This document shows positions 8,869 through 20,140 of a stretch of 64,000 nucleotides of DNA, piece by piece (position 1 is the first letter of the stretch; every line of letters starts with the position of its first letter). The DNA is from an uncultured Alistipes sp. (GTDB lineage Bacteria; Bacteroidota; Bacteroidia; Bacteroidales; Rikenellaceae): the NCBI RefSeq assembly GCF_963931675.1, contig NZ_OZ007039.1, positions 2,579,806-2,643,805 on the forward strand, in the 5' to 3' direction. Below the pieces are notes generated by a model that worked only from the letters and a program-made list of their open reading frames with translations, did no database searches and was not told the DNA's origin. Both the position numbers and the translations under genes were made by a program.

Positions 8869-11800
8869 TTAGAAGGTGAGATTGAGCGTGAAGTTGATCG
8901 TGCGCGAGTAGGGGTAGTCCAGACCGCGCTCCTGGAGGACGGTGCTGTAGTAACCCAGGTCCTCGATGTTGGCCGTCAGGCGCAACATGCCCAGTCCCCA
9001 GCGCTTCACGAGCTTCGAGGGGAAGTCGTAGCTGATCGACAGCGAGTTGAACTGCAGGGTATTGTAGTCCTGGATGAAGCGCGACGTGGGACGTGTCACC
9101 AGCGTGCGATCCTTGATGTCCTTCAGCGGGGCGACATCGCCGGGGTTGATCCAGCGGTCGGTCGAGACGCGGCGGTCGACGTTGTAGCGTTCGAGGTTGG
9201 CGTTTTCGACCTGGTTGACCAGCGTGGAGTTGTAGCGCTGTCCGCCGAATTCGTAGAGGAACGTGGCGAAGAGCGAGATGTTCTTCCAGCGGGCGTTCAG
9301 TCCGAAGGAGCCCTGGGCCCACGGCTCCGTGTTGCCGATCTCGACCTGGTCGGCGGCATTCCACTCGTAGGTGATCGTGCCGTCGGGGCGCAGGTAGACC
9401 TCCTTGCCGTTGGCGGGGTTGATGCCCAGCGACTTCATGCCGTAGATCGCATAGATCGAGCCTCCCTCGACATACTGCGTGTAGGTCTGGGCGTACTTGC
9501 TCTGCGTGGAGTTGTCGTCGTAATCCTCATACTGCTTCTGCACCAGTTCGTTGTAGGCCCGCAGTGCGTCGTTGATCTTGACGATCTTGTTCTTGTTGTG
9601 GGCCATGTTCCCGAAAATGGTCATCTCCAGATTCTTCGTGCGGTAGAAGTTGTAACGCAGGTCGAGTTCGAAACCGCGGTTGCTCACCTCGCCGAGATTG
9701 TCCTTGTAGCTCGTGAATCCCGACGACGAGGGGATCGTCACGTCGGTGATCTGGTCGATGGTCTTCTTGTCGTAGTAGCTGGCCTTGAATAAGAGGCGGT
9801 CCTTGAAGAATCCGAGTTCGAGACCGATATCGGCGATGCGGGTCTTCTCCCAGCCGAGGTTGGGGTTACCCATGTAGTAGAGGATGTGCCCGGCGCCGGT
9901 CGAGTACCAGTCCGACGTCGAGGAGGTGGTGTAGGTCGAGCGGGCCGAGTAGGCGGCGTATCCGACCTTTCCGACCGTACCGATCGTGCCGCGGATCTTC
10001 AGGCGGCTCAGCCAGGGGTGTTCGCGCAGGAACTTGTAGTTGTGGATGTTGATACCGGCGCCCACGGCCCAGAAGGGAGCCACGCGGTTGTCGGACCCGA
10101 ACTCCGACGAGCCGTCCATACGCACCGAAAGGTCCAACAGGTAGATGTCGTCATAGGTGTAGTTGCCCGAGAGGAACATACCCACCAGCCGGGTCTTGTT
10201 CTTCGATTCCGAGGGTTTCCCGTCGACCTGGGCGGCGTCGTTGGGCGAGTTGAGGGCGCCGGTCGAGAAACCGATGTACTTGATGTTGTTGACCGTGTAG
10301 CTGTTCTCCACGGCGTTTCCGCCGAGCGAGAAGTTCAGGAAGTGCTTGTTGAAGTTGCGGTTGTACATGAACAGCAGGTTCGCGTCGTAGGAGAAGGTGT
10401 CCGAACCGTTGACCGAGAGCGACCCGAGCTCCTGGGGCGTGGCGAAGGCGCTGTTCGACGACGAGAGCGGGTCGACGAAGACGCGCGACTCGTAGTTGCG
10501 CTGGCTGAGCGTGATCCACGCCTTGGCCGTGAAGTGCGGCGTGGCGTAGAAGTTGACGGCGAAATTGTCCTGCAGGGTGCGGTAGTTGCTGCGGTTGAAG
10601 TTGTTGAGGTATTCGCGCTCGTAGAGCGGGTTGAGCGTCGAGTAGCCGAAGCGCAGGTTCTGGAGGTACTTGCCCGTGGTTTCATCGATCGGGACGTTGT
10701 AGGGCAGCATGTGCGAGAACTGCGAGAAGCTGTAGGGCGAATCGCTCGAATTGTTCGCGTCGTACGAGGCGCGGTTCATGATCTGGAACTTCCCGATACG
10801 GTAGTCGAGGAAGAGCCCGGCGCCGTAGGTGTCGCGCTTCGAGTCGCGCATGACGCCCTTGTTTCCGGCGTACTTGAGCTCGATTCCCCAGCGCACGTCG
10901 TTCTCACCGCCGTCGATGTAGATGCTGTGCTGGTGGTTGAGGGCCGTGCGGAGGTTCTTCGAGAGCCAGTAGGTATCCACTCCGCGGTTCACCTCGTTGA
11001 GCTTCTGGTAATAGGTCTGGTTGGTGGTGTAGGTGTTCTCGGTGACGTCCGAGGCATCGAAGGCGTAGAGCCCGGCATCGAGCTCGGCCTGGAGTTTCTC
11101 GCGGGCGTTCATCAGGTTGTAGGCCGACAGGTCGGGGATCTCGACGCTTCCCGTGAGGTTGTACGAGACGCGGAGCTTCCCGGCCTCCGGGGCGCGCGAT
11201 TCGATCACCACCACGCCGTTCGCGGCGCGCGAACCGTAGAGGACCGTTGCGGCGGCATCCTTGAGCAGCGTGATCGAGTGCACGCGCATGGGGTCCATGT
11301 CGTAGATCTTCTCGACGTCGACCTCGAAACCGTCGAGGATGAAGATCGGCAGGTTCGAGTTGTTCGTGAGGTTCTGGCGCGAGATGTCGGCCGAGTTGTT
11401 CAGTTCGGTGGTGATGCTGTTCTGGCCGCGGATGTAGAATTCGGGCAGCGAGTTGGGGTCCGAACCCATGGAGATGTTCTCGGCGATGCGGAACGAGGGG
11501 TCGAAGACCTGGATGGCATCGATCATGTGCTTGGGCGATACCTCGACGATCTGCTCGCGGCTGATGCGCGTGGTGTTACCCGTGAAGCTCTCCTTGCGCA
11601 CCTGGGCGTAGCCCGTGACCACCACGTCGTCGATGCTCTCCACCTTGTCGAGCAGCTGGACGTCGAGTTCCGTCTGGTTGTTGTAGGCCACTTCGCGGCT
11701 CTCCATGCCGAGGAAGCTCACCGCGATGACGACATGCTGCCGTTTCGGGAAGCGCAGCGTGTAGCGTCCGTCGGCATCGGTCGTCGTCCCGACGGTCGTC

Positions 11801-12258
11801 CCCTTGACCAGCACCATGGCACCCGGAATCGGGGCCTTGGTTGCGCGGTTGGTGACGCGCCCGGTGAGCGTAACCCGTTGGGGGGGGGAATTCAAGGGCC
11901 GCTCGCCGAGCCGGATGACGATCGTATCCTCGCTGATCGAGAAGTCGAACCCCGAGCCTTTGAGCACCTCGCGGAGAATCTCCTCGACGGGTGCCTGCTG
12001 GCGGTTTATCGTGATTCCGCGGACGGCCTTGATCTCGTTGCTGTTGTAGAGCAGCAGATACCCCGTCTGTTGTTTGATTTGCTGGAGAACGTCGTCGAGC
12101 GATGCGTTCGTCATGGCGATGGACATCCGTTTTTTCGGATGGTCCGCCTCCTGGGCGCTTGCTGTCCGGAACGTGAAGAGCGAGACGGCCGTCAGCAGCA
12201 GTACGGCGACTCCCAGGCCTCTTCGGCGAAGAGGTGTCGGTAAGGCAAGTTTCTTCAT
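8869..12258 (-). CDS. SusC/RagA-family TonB-dependent transporter with N-terminal STN signalling domain
   Basis: An 1129-aa outer-membrane TonB-dependent receptor. Domain order: signal peptide (to about 35), STN secretin/TonB short N-terminal domain (about 45-115), CarboxypepD-regulatory-like domain (about 130-205, GRVTNRATKAPIPGAMVLVKG), plug (about 215-350, with YIRGQNS and LKDAAATVLYGSRAANGVVVIES), then a beta-barrel ending in a C-terminal aromatic strand (INFTLNLTF). The STN domain indicates that ligand binding is signalled to the FecR anti-sigma factor encoded upstream. ATG 12258 was chosen; a TTG two codons upstream is unlikely. The coding strand carries a C9 homopolymer (11880-11888) between the STN and carboxypeptidase-like domains; a one-base slip would truncate the protein to its STN portion. 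Confidence 0.95.
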   Translation of the reverse strand: MKKLALPTPLRRRGLGVAVLLLTAVSLFTFRTASAQEADHPKKRMSIAMTNASLDDVLQQIKQQTGYLLLYNSNEIKAVRGITINRQQAPVEEILREVLKGSGFDFSISEDTIVIRLGERPLNSPPQRVTLTGRVTNRATKAPIPGAMVLVKGTTVGTTTDADGRYTLRFPKRQHVVIAVSFLGMESREVAYNNQTELDVQLLDKVESIDDVVVTGYAQVRKESFTGNTTRISREQIVEVSPKHMIDAIQVFDPSFRIAENISMGSDPNSLPEFYIRGQNSITTELNNSADISRQNLTNNSNLPIFILDGFEVDVEKIYDMDPMRVHSITLLKDAAATVLYGSRAANGVVVIESRAPEAGKLRVSYNLTGSVEIPDLSAYNLMNAREKLQAELDAGLYAFDASDVTENTYTTNQTYYQKLNEVNRGVDTYWLSKNLRTALNHQHSIYIDGGENDVRWGIELKYAGNKGVMRDSKRDTYGAGLFLDYRIGKFQIMNRASYDANNSSDSPYSFSQFSHMLPYNVPIDETTGKYLQNLRFGYSTLNPLYEREYLNNFNRSNYRTLQDNFAVNFYATPHFTAKAWITLSQRNYESRVFVDPLSSSNSAFATPQELGSLSVNGSDTFSYDANLLFMYNRNFNKHFLNFSLGGNAVENSYTVNNIKYIGFSTGALNSPNDAAQVDGKPSESKNKTRLVGMFLSGNYTYDDIYLLDLSVRMDGSSEFGSDNRVAPFWAVGAGINIHNYKFLREHPWLSRLKIRGTIGTVGKVGYAAYSARSTYTTSSTSDWYSTGAGHILYYMGNPNLGWEKTRIADIGLELGFFKDRLLFKASYYDKKTIDQITDVTIPSSSGFTSYKDNLGEVSNRGFELDLRYNFYRTKNLEMTIFGNMAHNKNKIVKINDALRAYNELVQKQYEDYDDNSTQSKYAQTYTQYVEGGSIYAIYGMKSLGINPANGKEVYLRPDGTITYEWNAADQVEIGNTEPWAQGSFGLNARWKNISLFATFLYEFGGQRYNSTLVNQVENANLERYNVDRRVSTDRWINPGDVAPLKDIKDRTLVTRPTSRFIQDYNTLQFNSLSISYDFPSKLVKRWGLGMLRLTANIEDLGYYSTVLQERGLDYPYSRTINFTLNLTF
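11880..11888. repeat. G9/C9 homopolymer inside susC
   Basis: Nine consecutive G on the + strand (C on the coding strand), read as ...AAT TCC CCC CCC CAA... (Asn-Ser-Pro-Pro-Gln) in the linker after the STN domain. It is long enough for slipped-strand mispairing. Confidence 0.9.
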
Positions 12259-12389
12259 ACGCAAATTATTTTATAACTGGAACATTGGGTTCTTGTCGGT
12301 TCATCCCCACCCATCGAACGCTCCCGCCGGGGGTCGGGATTTTCTTTCCACCCCCCCCCTCTTGGCGCTGATGTCGCGGGTAACTCCGC
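12259..12389. other. fecR-susC spacer with C9 tract
   Basis: This 131-nt spacer between the FecR stop and the susC start holds no gene. It contains a C9 run at 12351-12359 and a GC-rich stretch with partial self-complementarity just right of it. I could not assign a clear promoter. If the ECF sigma factor drives susC, its site should lie here. Confidence 0.5.
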
Positions 12390-13616
12390 TTACAGGGCGG
12401 GGCGGGCCTTCGGCCGCGGTTTCCGCACTACGCGGATCGTACCGTCGTCCTGCTGGCTGAAAACCACGTCGTTGGTCAGGTTCATCAGGTCGGCGATGGT
12501 GTTGAGGGTCTCGTGTCGCTTGACCATTCCGGTGTAGAGCACGCCGTCGAGCGAGGGCGACGAGGTGTCGATGCGCACGTCGTACCAGCGTTCGAGTTTG
12601 CGGCAGATCGACCGCAGCGACTCTTCGTAGAAGACCAGCAGCCCGCGGCGCCACATCGTGCAGGCTTCGACGTTGACCTCCCTCACGTCGAGGAATCCCG
12701 AGACCTTCTCCACACCGGCCTGTTGCCCGGGGGTGAGCACGACCTGCGATCCGTTGGCCTCCACGCGCAGCGATCCGGTGACCAGGGTGGTCTCCACCCG
12801 GGGTTCGTCGTCGTAGGCCATGACGTTGAACGAGGTGCCGAGGACGGTCATCTCCGTTCCGGCCGCCGTGACGACGAAGGGATGCCGGGCGTCGCGGGCC
12901 ACCTCGAAGAAGACCTCGCCGCAGACCGTGACACGGCGTTCCCGGCCGAAATGCAGCGGATAGGTGATGCTCGATCCGGCGTTGATCCAGGCCCGGGTTC
13001 CGTCGCTGAGGGTCAGCGTGTACTCCCCGCCCTGGGGGACGCGGACCGTATTGAACAGTTCCGTCGGGTCGGTTTTGTCGGGTCCGGCGTTTTTCCTGGT
13101 TTCGGCGGCTTCGGGGGCGCGGTAGGCGATGCGGTCGCCGTCGATTTCGATGCGCATGTTCCGTTCGCGGAGTTCGGTACGGAGCGTGTCCGACAGTGCG
13201 ACGACCTCGCCGGAGGAGAGTTCCAGCACGGCGCGGCGGGTGCCGGGTTCGACGGTCGTGGGCAGGTGGTTGCGGTTGGAGTCCAGGCGCTCCCGGGCCT
13301 CGTAGAGCAGGGCGCCGCTGACGAACACCCCGACGAGCAGCAGGACGGCGGCACATGCACGCAGCGTGCGGAAGAGGCGCTTGCGGCGCATGTAGCGGCG
13401 GTCCTCCTCGCAGATGGCCTGCCAGACGCGCTCCTTGTCGTAGCGGTACATCCGCGAGAGTTCGCTCCCGAGGTCCGAGTTGCCGTCGATCAGGTCGAGG
13501 ATCTGGCGGTTCTCTTCAGACTCGCGGCTCCACGCTTCGAGTTCCTGCATCCCTTCGGGCGAGATCCGTCCGGAGATGTAGTCGTGCAGCAGTCGGTCGA
13601 TAGGGGTGTTTTCCAT
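12390..13616 (-). CDS. FecR-family anti-sigma factor with C-terminal DUF4974 domain
   Basis: A 408-aa inner-membrane regulator. The cytoplasmic N-terminal part (about 1-84) should bind the sigma factor. One transmembrane segment follows (about 85-107, LRACAAVLLLVGVFVSGALLY), then the periplasmic FecR domain (about 165-270, VRVPQGGEYTLTLSDGTRAWINAGSSI...YPLHF, GEVFFEVARDARHPFVV), then a DUF4974-like end (about 325-395, SLRSICRKLERWYDVRID). It receives the ligand-bound signal from the STN domain of the downstream SusC and releases the ECF factor. ATG 13616 (MENTPIDRLLHDYISG) was chosen; the upstream open frame overlaps the sigma gene and has no family similarity. The start lies 85 nt after the sigma gene stop. 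Confidence 0.92.
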   Translation of the reverse strand: MENTPIDRLLHDYISGRISPEGMQELEAWSRESEENRQILDLIDGNSDLGSELSRMYRYDKERVWQAICEEDRRYMRRKRLFRTLRACAAVLLLVGVFVSGALLYEARERLDSNRNHLPTTVEPGTRRAVLELSSGEVVALSDTLRTELRERNMRIEIDGDRIAYRAPEAAETRKNAGPDKTDPTELFNTVRVPQGGEYTLTLSDGTRAWINAGSSITYPLHFGRERRVTVCGEVFFEVARDARHPFVVTAAGTEMTVLGTSFNVMAYDDEPRVETTLVTGSLRVEANGSQVVLTPGQQAGVEKVSGFLDVREVNVEACTMWRRGLLVFYEESLRSICRKLERWYDVRIDTSSPSLDGVLYTGMVKRHETLNTIADLMNLTNDVVFSQQDDGTIRVVRKPRPKARPAL

Positions 13617-13701
13617 GCGTTCGGGCCTTTGCTTATACAGACCCGGTTCGGGGGAAAACTCCTTACAGTTTTTCGGAAAAAAATGCGTCGAAAAATCGCA
13701 T

Positions 13702-14205
13702 TCAGAAGATGAACAGGGCCATGAATTTCCGCAAAGCCTTGATCGAGCGGTACATGTGCGTCTTGATGGTTGCCAGCGAAACGCCCAGTTCGGAGGCGGC
13801 GTCGGCATAGGAGTAGTTGTTCAGGCAGATCAGCTTGACGACCTTGCGCGACTGTTCCGAGAGGCGTTCGATGGCCTGATAGAGCCGGTGGAGACGGTTT
13901 GCGCGTTCGACGTCGTCGCGGCTGAGGTCGAAATTCACCTCGTCGGCGATCACTTCCTTTCCGTTGAGTTCCTCCCAGCGGCGCAGGCGGTGGGTCGAGG
14001 CGTAGTCCAGGGCGGCGTTGCGCACGCAGCGGTAGAGGTACTTGGTCGGGGAGTCGATTTTCGAGAGGTCGACGCGGGCCAGCTTGACGAAGACGTCCTG
14101 CACGATATCCTCGGCTGCGGACTTCGAGTGCACGATCTCCTCGGCCAAGTAGGCGGCACTGCGGAAGTGTGCATTGAAGAGCTCTTCTAAGGTCGGGGAG
14201 ATCAT
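13702..14205 (-). CDS. ECF RNA polymerase sigma factor (RpoE-like, Bacteroidetes sigma-70 family 1)
   Basis: A 167-aa protein with sigma region 2 at about 5-70 (AAEDIVQDVFVKL, then YLYRCVRNAALDY) and a region 4 helix-turn-helix at about 108-160 (YSYADAASELGVSLATIKTHMYRSIKALRKF). With FecR and an STN-bearing SusC downstream, this is a cell-surface signalling cascade: ligand in SusC, signal to FecR, release of sigma, transcription of the uptake operon. A TACATTTG -7-like element lies 21-28 nt upstream of the start. Confidence 0.93.
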   Translation of the reverse strand: MISPTLEELFNAHFRSAAYLAEEIVHSKSAAEDIVQDVFVKLARVDLSKIDSPTKYLYRCVRNAALDYASTHRLRRWEELNGKEVIADEVNFDLSRDDVERANRLHRLYQAIERLSEQSRKVVKLICLNNYSYADAASELGVSLATIKTHMYRSIKALRKFMALFIF

Positions 14206-14225
14206 GGTACGTTGCTGTTTGTCTG

Positions 14226-14233
14226 CAAATGTA
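14226..14233 (-). promoter_or_regulatory. Candidate -7 element for the ECF sigma gene
   Basis: TACATTTG on the minus strand matches the Bacteroidetes TAnnTTTG consensus. It sits 21 nt before the ATG. No good -33 TTTG is seen at 19-21 nt, so this is tentative. Confidence 0.35.
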
Positions 14234-14375
14234 AAAATAAAAAATTAAAATAATACCTTCTTCCGGTGTTTTTTTGTGCATTTTGGCTCCGGACTGAAGC
14301 GACTTGTCTTCTATTTTGCTGTTTTACAGCGTGTTGATGTGTCCATTTTGATCGGGATACCGGCTGGTAAATTAT

Positions 14376-14402
14376 AAGCGGCCCTTCGGAAAGGGCCGCT
14401 TA
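14376..14402 (-). terminator. Hairpin after the C11 protease gene
   Basis: AAGCGGCCCTT and its complement surround a CGG/CCG loop, giving an 11-bp stem. On the minus strand it is followed by TATAATTT, so it probably ends leftward transcription from the C11 protease operon. The rest of 14206-14530 shows no gene, only a C9 run at 14517-14525 and AT-rich sequence. Confidence 0.5.
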
Positions 14403-14516
14403 AGGAGATTTTTTTCGATTTTTAGACGCCGTTTTTGGCGGTTTCGAATTCTTTTGTGCGAATTTTGATTTTGAATTGTAACTTTTTGACGGCAAAAATC
14501 GCCTGTTTGTAACACA

Positions 14517-14525
14517 CCCCCCCCC
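14517..14525. repeat. C9 homopolymer just downstream of the C11 protease stop
   Basis: Nine C on the + strand lie 6-14 nt past the stop codon of the protease gene. It is one of five tracts of exactly nine G/C in the chromosomal part of the window. Confidence 0.85.
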
Positions 14526-14530
14526 GAACC

Positions 14531-15796
14531 TCAATGGGTGGCCAGATACCAGGCCGTCTGCTGACAACCCGGAGCCTTGGAGTTCTGCGAGGGCTCGCTC
14601 ACTGTGACCCCCGTGTAGAAGTGCACGGGGTTGAGCCGATGGTTGTAGGCCGAGTAGAACTGCTCCGTGCTGAGGCGGCACGAACTCGGAAATGCCCGCT
14701 CCAACTGTTCGTTGAAGGCGTCGATCAGCCCCTGGTCGCCGCAACTCATCTCGACGTAGTGCCCCAGATCGAAGAAGAGGTGGTTGTTGAATCCTTCGTA
14801 GGACTGGAGCGCATTCAGGTCGAAGTCGGCTTGCGTGCCCTGCTTCACGGCCCGCATCGCCGTGGCCAACCCCTCCAGCTCCGACATCACGGCCAGTGAG
14901 ATGCACCCCGACTGTTCGTTGTCGGAGATCGTATCCCAGTCGTATTCGTAAAACTCCCAGAACTCCCGGCACGCCGCTTCGAGGGCCGTACGGGCCGTTT
15001 CGTCGGCGAACAGGTGCGGGATGATCCGGTCGTAGGGGAATCCGGCGGCCATGATCTCGCAGGGCGATGCCACGACGTAGTCCACCGCGTTGCACAGGTC
15101 GTAGAGCGTCTCGATGTTGGCCATGAAGCAGGCGTCGAAGATCAGGTAGTCGAAACGCACGCGCTGTCCGGTGATGACCTCGGCCAGTTCCTGAATCTCC
15201 AGTTCGTGCCCGGAGTCCCCGAACGAACGGGTCGGCAAAGCTCCCGGGGCCGGGATCCAAAGATCCTCCGGCTGCCGGTCGGGATCGGCCGAGTTCATGG
15301 AGAGGCTTCCGCTCGTGCGGGACACCCAGGCCTTGCCGTGGCAGCCGATGATGAGCCCGTACTGCCGGGCGGGCGCCTCCGCCACGGCATCGGAGAGCAG
15401 CGCGGCAACATCTGCCGGACTCTCCGCCGCGAAGGAGTCGTACTCCTTCACGGTCCGGGTTTCACACTGCCGGGATTGCGTGTCGTAGTAGATCTCCTGC
15501 AGGACCGCCGTCCGCGAATTGTCCGGCTGCCAGCAGACCAGCATCCGTCCGTTGCCCGGGACGGTGGCGTTGACGGCCCGGGCAATGCCGTCGAGGTTCT
15601 GCCGGTAGAAGTAGTCCAGGTCGCGTCCCGGCATGTAGAGCACCACGCAGCGGTCGGCCATTGCGGGCGGGTTGTACCCCGACTCCTTCTCCTGCTTGGA
15701 GCAGGCGGCCGGGAGCGCTGCCGCCAGGAGCAGCAGCCACAGCCCCGCAGTCCGGACTATTTGTAGGTACGCGGCTTTAAGTTGTTGAACTGCCAT
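14531..15796 (-). CDS. Clostripain-family (C11) cysteine peptidase, lipoprotein
   Basis: A 421-aa lipoprotein (LLLLAAALPAAC, Cys32). The caspase-like dyad of peptidase family C11 is visible: His153 in IIGCHGKAW and Cys223 in LIFDACFMA, each after a hydrophobic strand. Family members cleave after basic residues and usually mature by self-cleavage; here a cell-surface or periplasmic role is inferred. Its start overlaps the end of the DUF4919 gene by 40 nt. A later in-frame start cannot be found before the lipobox, so the overlap appears real and indicates coupling. Confidence 0.88.
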   Translation of the reverse strand: MAVQQLKAAYLQIVRTAGLWLLLLAAALPAACSKQEKESGYNPPAMADRCVVLYMPGRDLDYFYRQNLDGIARAVNATVPGNGRMLVCWQPDNSRTAVLQEIYYDTQSRQCETRTVKEYDSFAAESPADVAALLSDAVAEAPARQYGLIIGCHGKAWVSRTSGSLSMNSADPDRQPEDLWIPAPGALPTRSFGDSGHELEIQELAEVITGQRVRFDYLIFDACFMANIETLYDLCNAVDYVVASPCEIMAAGFPYDRIIPHLFADETARTALEAACREFWEFYEYDWDTISDNEQSGCISLAVMSELEGLATAMRAVKQGTQADFDLNALQSYEGFNNHLFFDLGHYVEMSCGDQGLIDAFNEQLERAFPSSCRLSTEQFYSAYNHRLNPVHFYTGVTVSEPSQNSKAPGCQQTAWYLATH

Positions 15797-16491
15797 GTCC
15801 GGTCACGTTTGTAGGTATAGCCTTCGGGCTTGTTCCAGTAGACGCGCCCGAAATCGAAGTAGAATCCCTTGCGTTTCTTGCCGTCGACGACGTAGGGGAC
15901 CAGCAGCGGCACGAATTCTACCGTCCGGCTGATGATGCGGGCCTTGCCGTAGGAGAGCTCCTCGGCGGCCAGTACGTCGAGCGCATGGTCGAACATCAGC
16001 ACGTGGCGCGGGGTCTTCTCCGTGAATCCGTCGCCCGAGTCGATGATCGTGCGCAGGATGCCGTTCATGCGGTCGGCATAGGCCTTTTCGCGCACCTTGT
16101 CGCCCAGGGCCCCGTAGGCGAACGACATCAGGTTGAGCACCTTCGGACTGAAGGGATCGCGGGCCAGGGCGTCGGTTCCGAACGAGATGAGCGATTCGAG
16201 CGTTGCCACGTCCGGACGGTCGGGGTCGAGCCCTGCGGCGAGCAGCAGCATCTTGTCCAGGTCGGGGTTCGTGGCCAGGGGTTTGTACTCGTCGCGGTAG
16301 GCGAAGCCGTAATAGAGGTAGTGGTACTCCTCGTCGGTGAGCGTGTCGCCGGCGTTGTAGCGCATCATCAGCGCCGGGTAGTAGAACGGGGATTCGGCGT
16401 CGAGCGTCCGGTCGAGGATCATCTCTTCGTCGGGGACCCGGGCGGCGGCCAGCGCCGGGAGGAGCATCACAAGCAACAGCAGTCGTTTCAT
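15757..16491 (-). CDS. DUF4919 family secreted protein
   Basis: A 244-aa protein with a short signal peptide (MKRLLLLVMLLPALAAA). The body is helical and TPR-like: 'FYYPALMMRYNAGDTLTDEEYHYLYYGFAYRDEYKP' is characteristic of DUF4919, and 'VLNLMSFAYGALGDKVREKAYADRMNGI' resembles a TPR pair. The C-terminus has a conserved FYFDFGRVYWNKPEG motif. The function is unknown. It lies 30 nt downstream of dapA and overlaps the C11 protease gene, so it may be read through from dapA. Confidence 0.75.
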   Translation of the reverse strand: MKRLLLLVMLLPALAAARVPDEEMILDRTLDAESPFYYPALMMRYNAGDTLTDEEYHYLYYGFAYRDEYKPLATNPDLDKMLLLAAGLDPDRPDVATLESLISFGTDALARDPFSPKVLNLMSFAYGALGDKVREKAYADRMNGILRTIIDSGDGFTEKTPRHVLMFDHALDVLAAEELSYGKARIISRTVEFVPLLVPYVVDGKKRKGFYFDFGRVYWNKPEGYTYKRDRTWQFNNLKPRTYK

Positions 16492-16521
16492 TGACGGTCG
16501 TTTTCCGATACAAACGCAAAA

Positions 16522-17412
16522 TCAGCGCAAATCGTATCTTTCGATCAGACTTTTGAATCGTTCGCGCAGGCGCTGCGATCCGGCCACGAGCGGCAGCCGC
16601 ACCGTGTCGCCGATGCGTCCCATGACCGAGAGGGCACACTTCACGCCCACGGGATTGCCCTCGGCGAAGAGCGCCTTCACGGCGTCGTCCAGCGCTTCGT
16701 ACTCGCGGTCGGCGGCCTCGAAATCGCCCCGTTTGGCGTGGTTGATGCAACTCATGAAGCGCTCGGGGAAGGCGTTCGCCGCCACGGAGATCACGCCGTC
16801 GCCGCCGCGCCGCATCAGCTCGATGGTGATGCCGTCGTCGCCCGAGAGGACGAGGAAACCTTCGGGGCGGTTGTCCAGGATCTGCTGCATCTGCTCGATG
16901 TTGCCCGAAGCCTCCTTCACGCCGATGACGTTCTTCAGTTCGCGGGCGCAGCGCAGCGTGGTTTCGGCCGTCATGTTGACGCCCGTGCGGCCGGGGATGT
17001 TGTAGAGGATCACCGGCAGGGGCGAGTGTTCCGAGACGGTGCGGAAGTGCTGGAAGAGCCCCTCCTGCGAGGGCTTGTTATAGTAAGGTGTCACGCTCAG
17101 GATGGCGTCGGCGCCCCGCAGGTCGAATTCGCGCAGCTGGTCCAGGACCTCCGACGTGGAGTTTCCGCCGCAGCCCATCACCAGCGGCACGCGCCCGGCG
17201 ATCTGGTTGGTGATGAACATGGCGATGACGGCCCGTTCGGGCATGTAGAGCGTGGGGGTCTCGGCCGTGGTGCCCAGGGCCACGATGTAGTCCACACCGC
17301 CCTCGATTACATAGTCGACCATCCGGGCCAGGGCTTCGTAATCGACTCTTCCGTCCGGAGTAAAGGGGGTGATCATGGCGGCGCCTACGCCGGCGAGTTT
17401 GTGTTGTAGCAT
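16522..17412 (-). CDS. dapA: 4-hydroxy-tetrahydrodipicolinate synthase
   Basis: A 296-aa TIM-barrel enzyme that condenses pyruvate with L-aspartate semialdehyde, the first committed step to diaminopimelate and lysine, in the cytoplasm. The Schiff-base lysine is Lys166 in NVIGVKEASGN, the catalytic Tyr137 sits in LYNIPGRTGV, and the pyruvate-carboxylate motif is GTTAE (47-51). Length is normal for the family. It starts 73 nt downstream of the ligA stop on the same strand. Confidence 0.96.
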   Translation of the reverse strand: MLQHKLAGVGAAMITPFTPDGRVDYEALARMVDYVIEGGVDYIVALGTTAETPTLYMPERAVIAMFITNQIAGRVPLVMGCGGNSTSEVLDQLREFDLRGADAILSVTPYYNKPSQEGLFQHFRTVSEHSPLPVILYNIPGRTGVNMTAETTLRCARELKNVIGVKEASGNIEQMQQILDNRPEGFLVLSGDDGITIELMRRGGDGVISVAANAFPERFMSCINHAKRGDFEAADREYEALDDAVKALFAEGNPVGVKCALSVMGRIGDTVRLPLVAGSQRLRERFKSLIERYDLR

Positions 17413-17484
17413 GGTATTTTTCCGTATTAGATTCGTATTTTCTGGTTTGTTGGAAAGATCTCGGGAGCGGGGCTGCCGGGCCCT

Positions 17485-19788
<2,304 letters not shown>

Positions 19789-19793
19789 CTACC

Positions 19794-20129
19794 ATGGCTA
19801 AACAGAATATGGCGAAGAAACATATCGTAACGAGTTTTCACAACCTCACTCCGGAGATGCAGGAGGCCGTCAAGGAGAAATATCCGCTGGGGTTCACCGA
19901 TTCGATGATTCGGGTGGACAAGCCCAACGGCGATTTTTTTTATGCCGTGCCGTATGACACGGACGAGGTAGCCTATATGATCAAGATCGACGTGAAGATC
20001 GACGATTCGGCGCAGGACGACGACAAGGATTACTACGACGACGACCTGAAGGGAGCCGACGATCTGCAGGGAGCCGACGACGATACCTCGGAGCTCTCCG
20101 AGTCGTCGGACGACGATGTGAATATCTGA
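19794..20129 (+). CDS. Small acidic conserved hypothetical protein
   Basis: A 111-aa protein. Residues 1-70 look folded (HIVTSFHNLTPEMQEAVKEKYPLGFTDSMIRVDKPNGDFFYAVPYDTDEVAYMIKIDV), and residues 72-111 are a tail made almost wholly of Asp, Glu and Ser. I recognise the N-terminal part as a common Bacteroidales hypothetical without an assigned function. A second Met (residue 6) is an alternative start. It is transcribed divergently from ligA with 140 nt between the starts; no clear -33/-7 promoter pair is visible there. Confidence 0.75.
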   Translation: MAKQNMAKKHIVTSFHNLTPEMQEAVKEKYPLGFTDSMIRVDKPNGDFFYAVPYDTDEVAYMIKIDVKIDDSAQDDDKDYYDDDLKGADDLQGADDDTSELSESSDDDVNI

Positions 20130-20140
20130 TCGCTTGCCGG

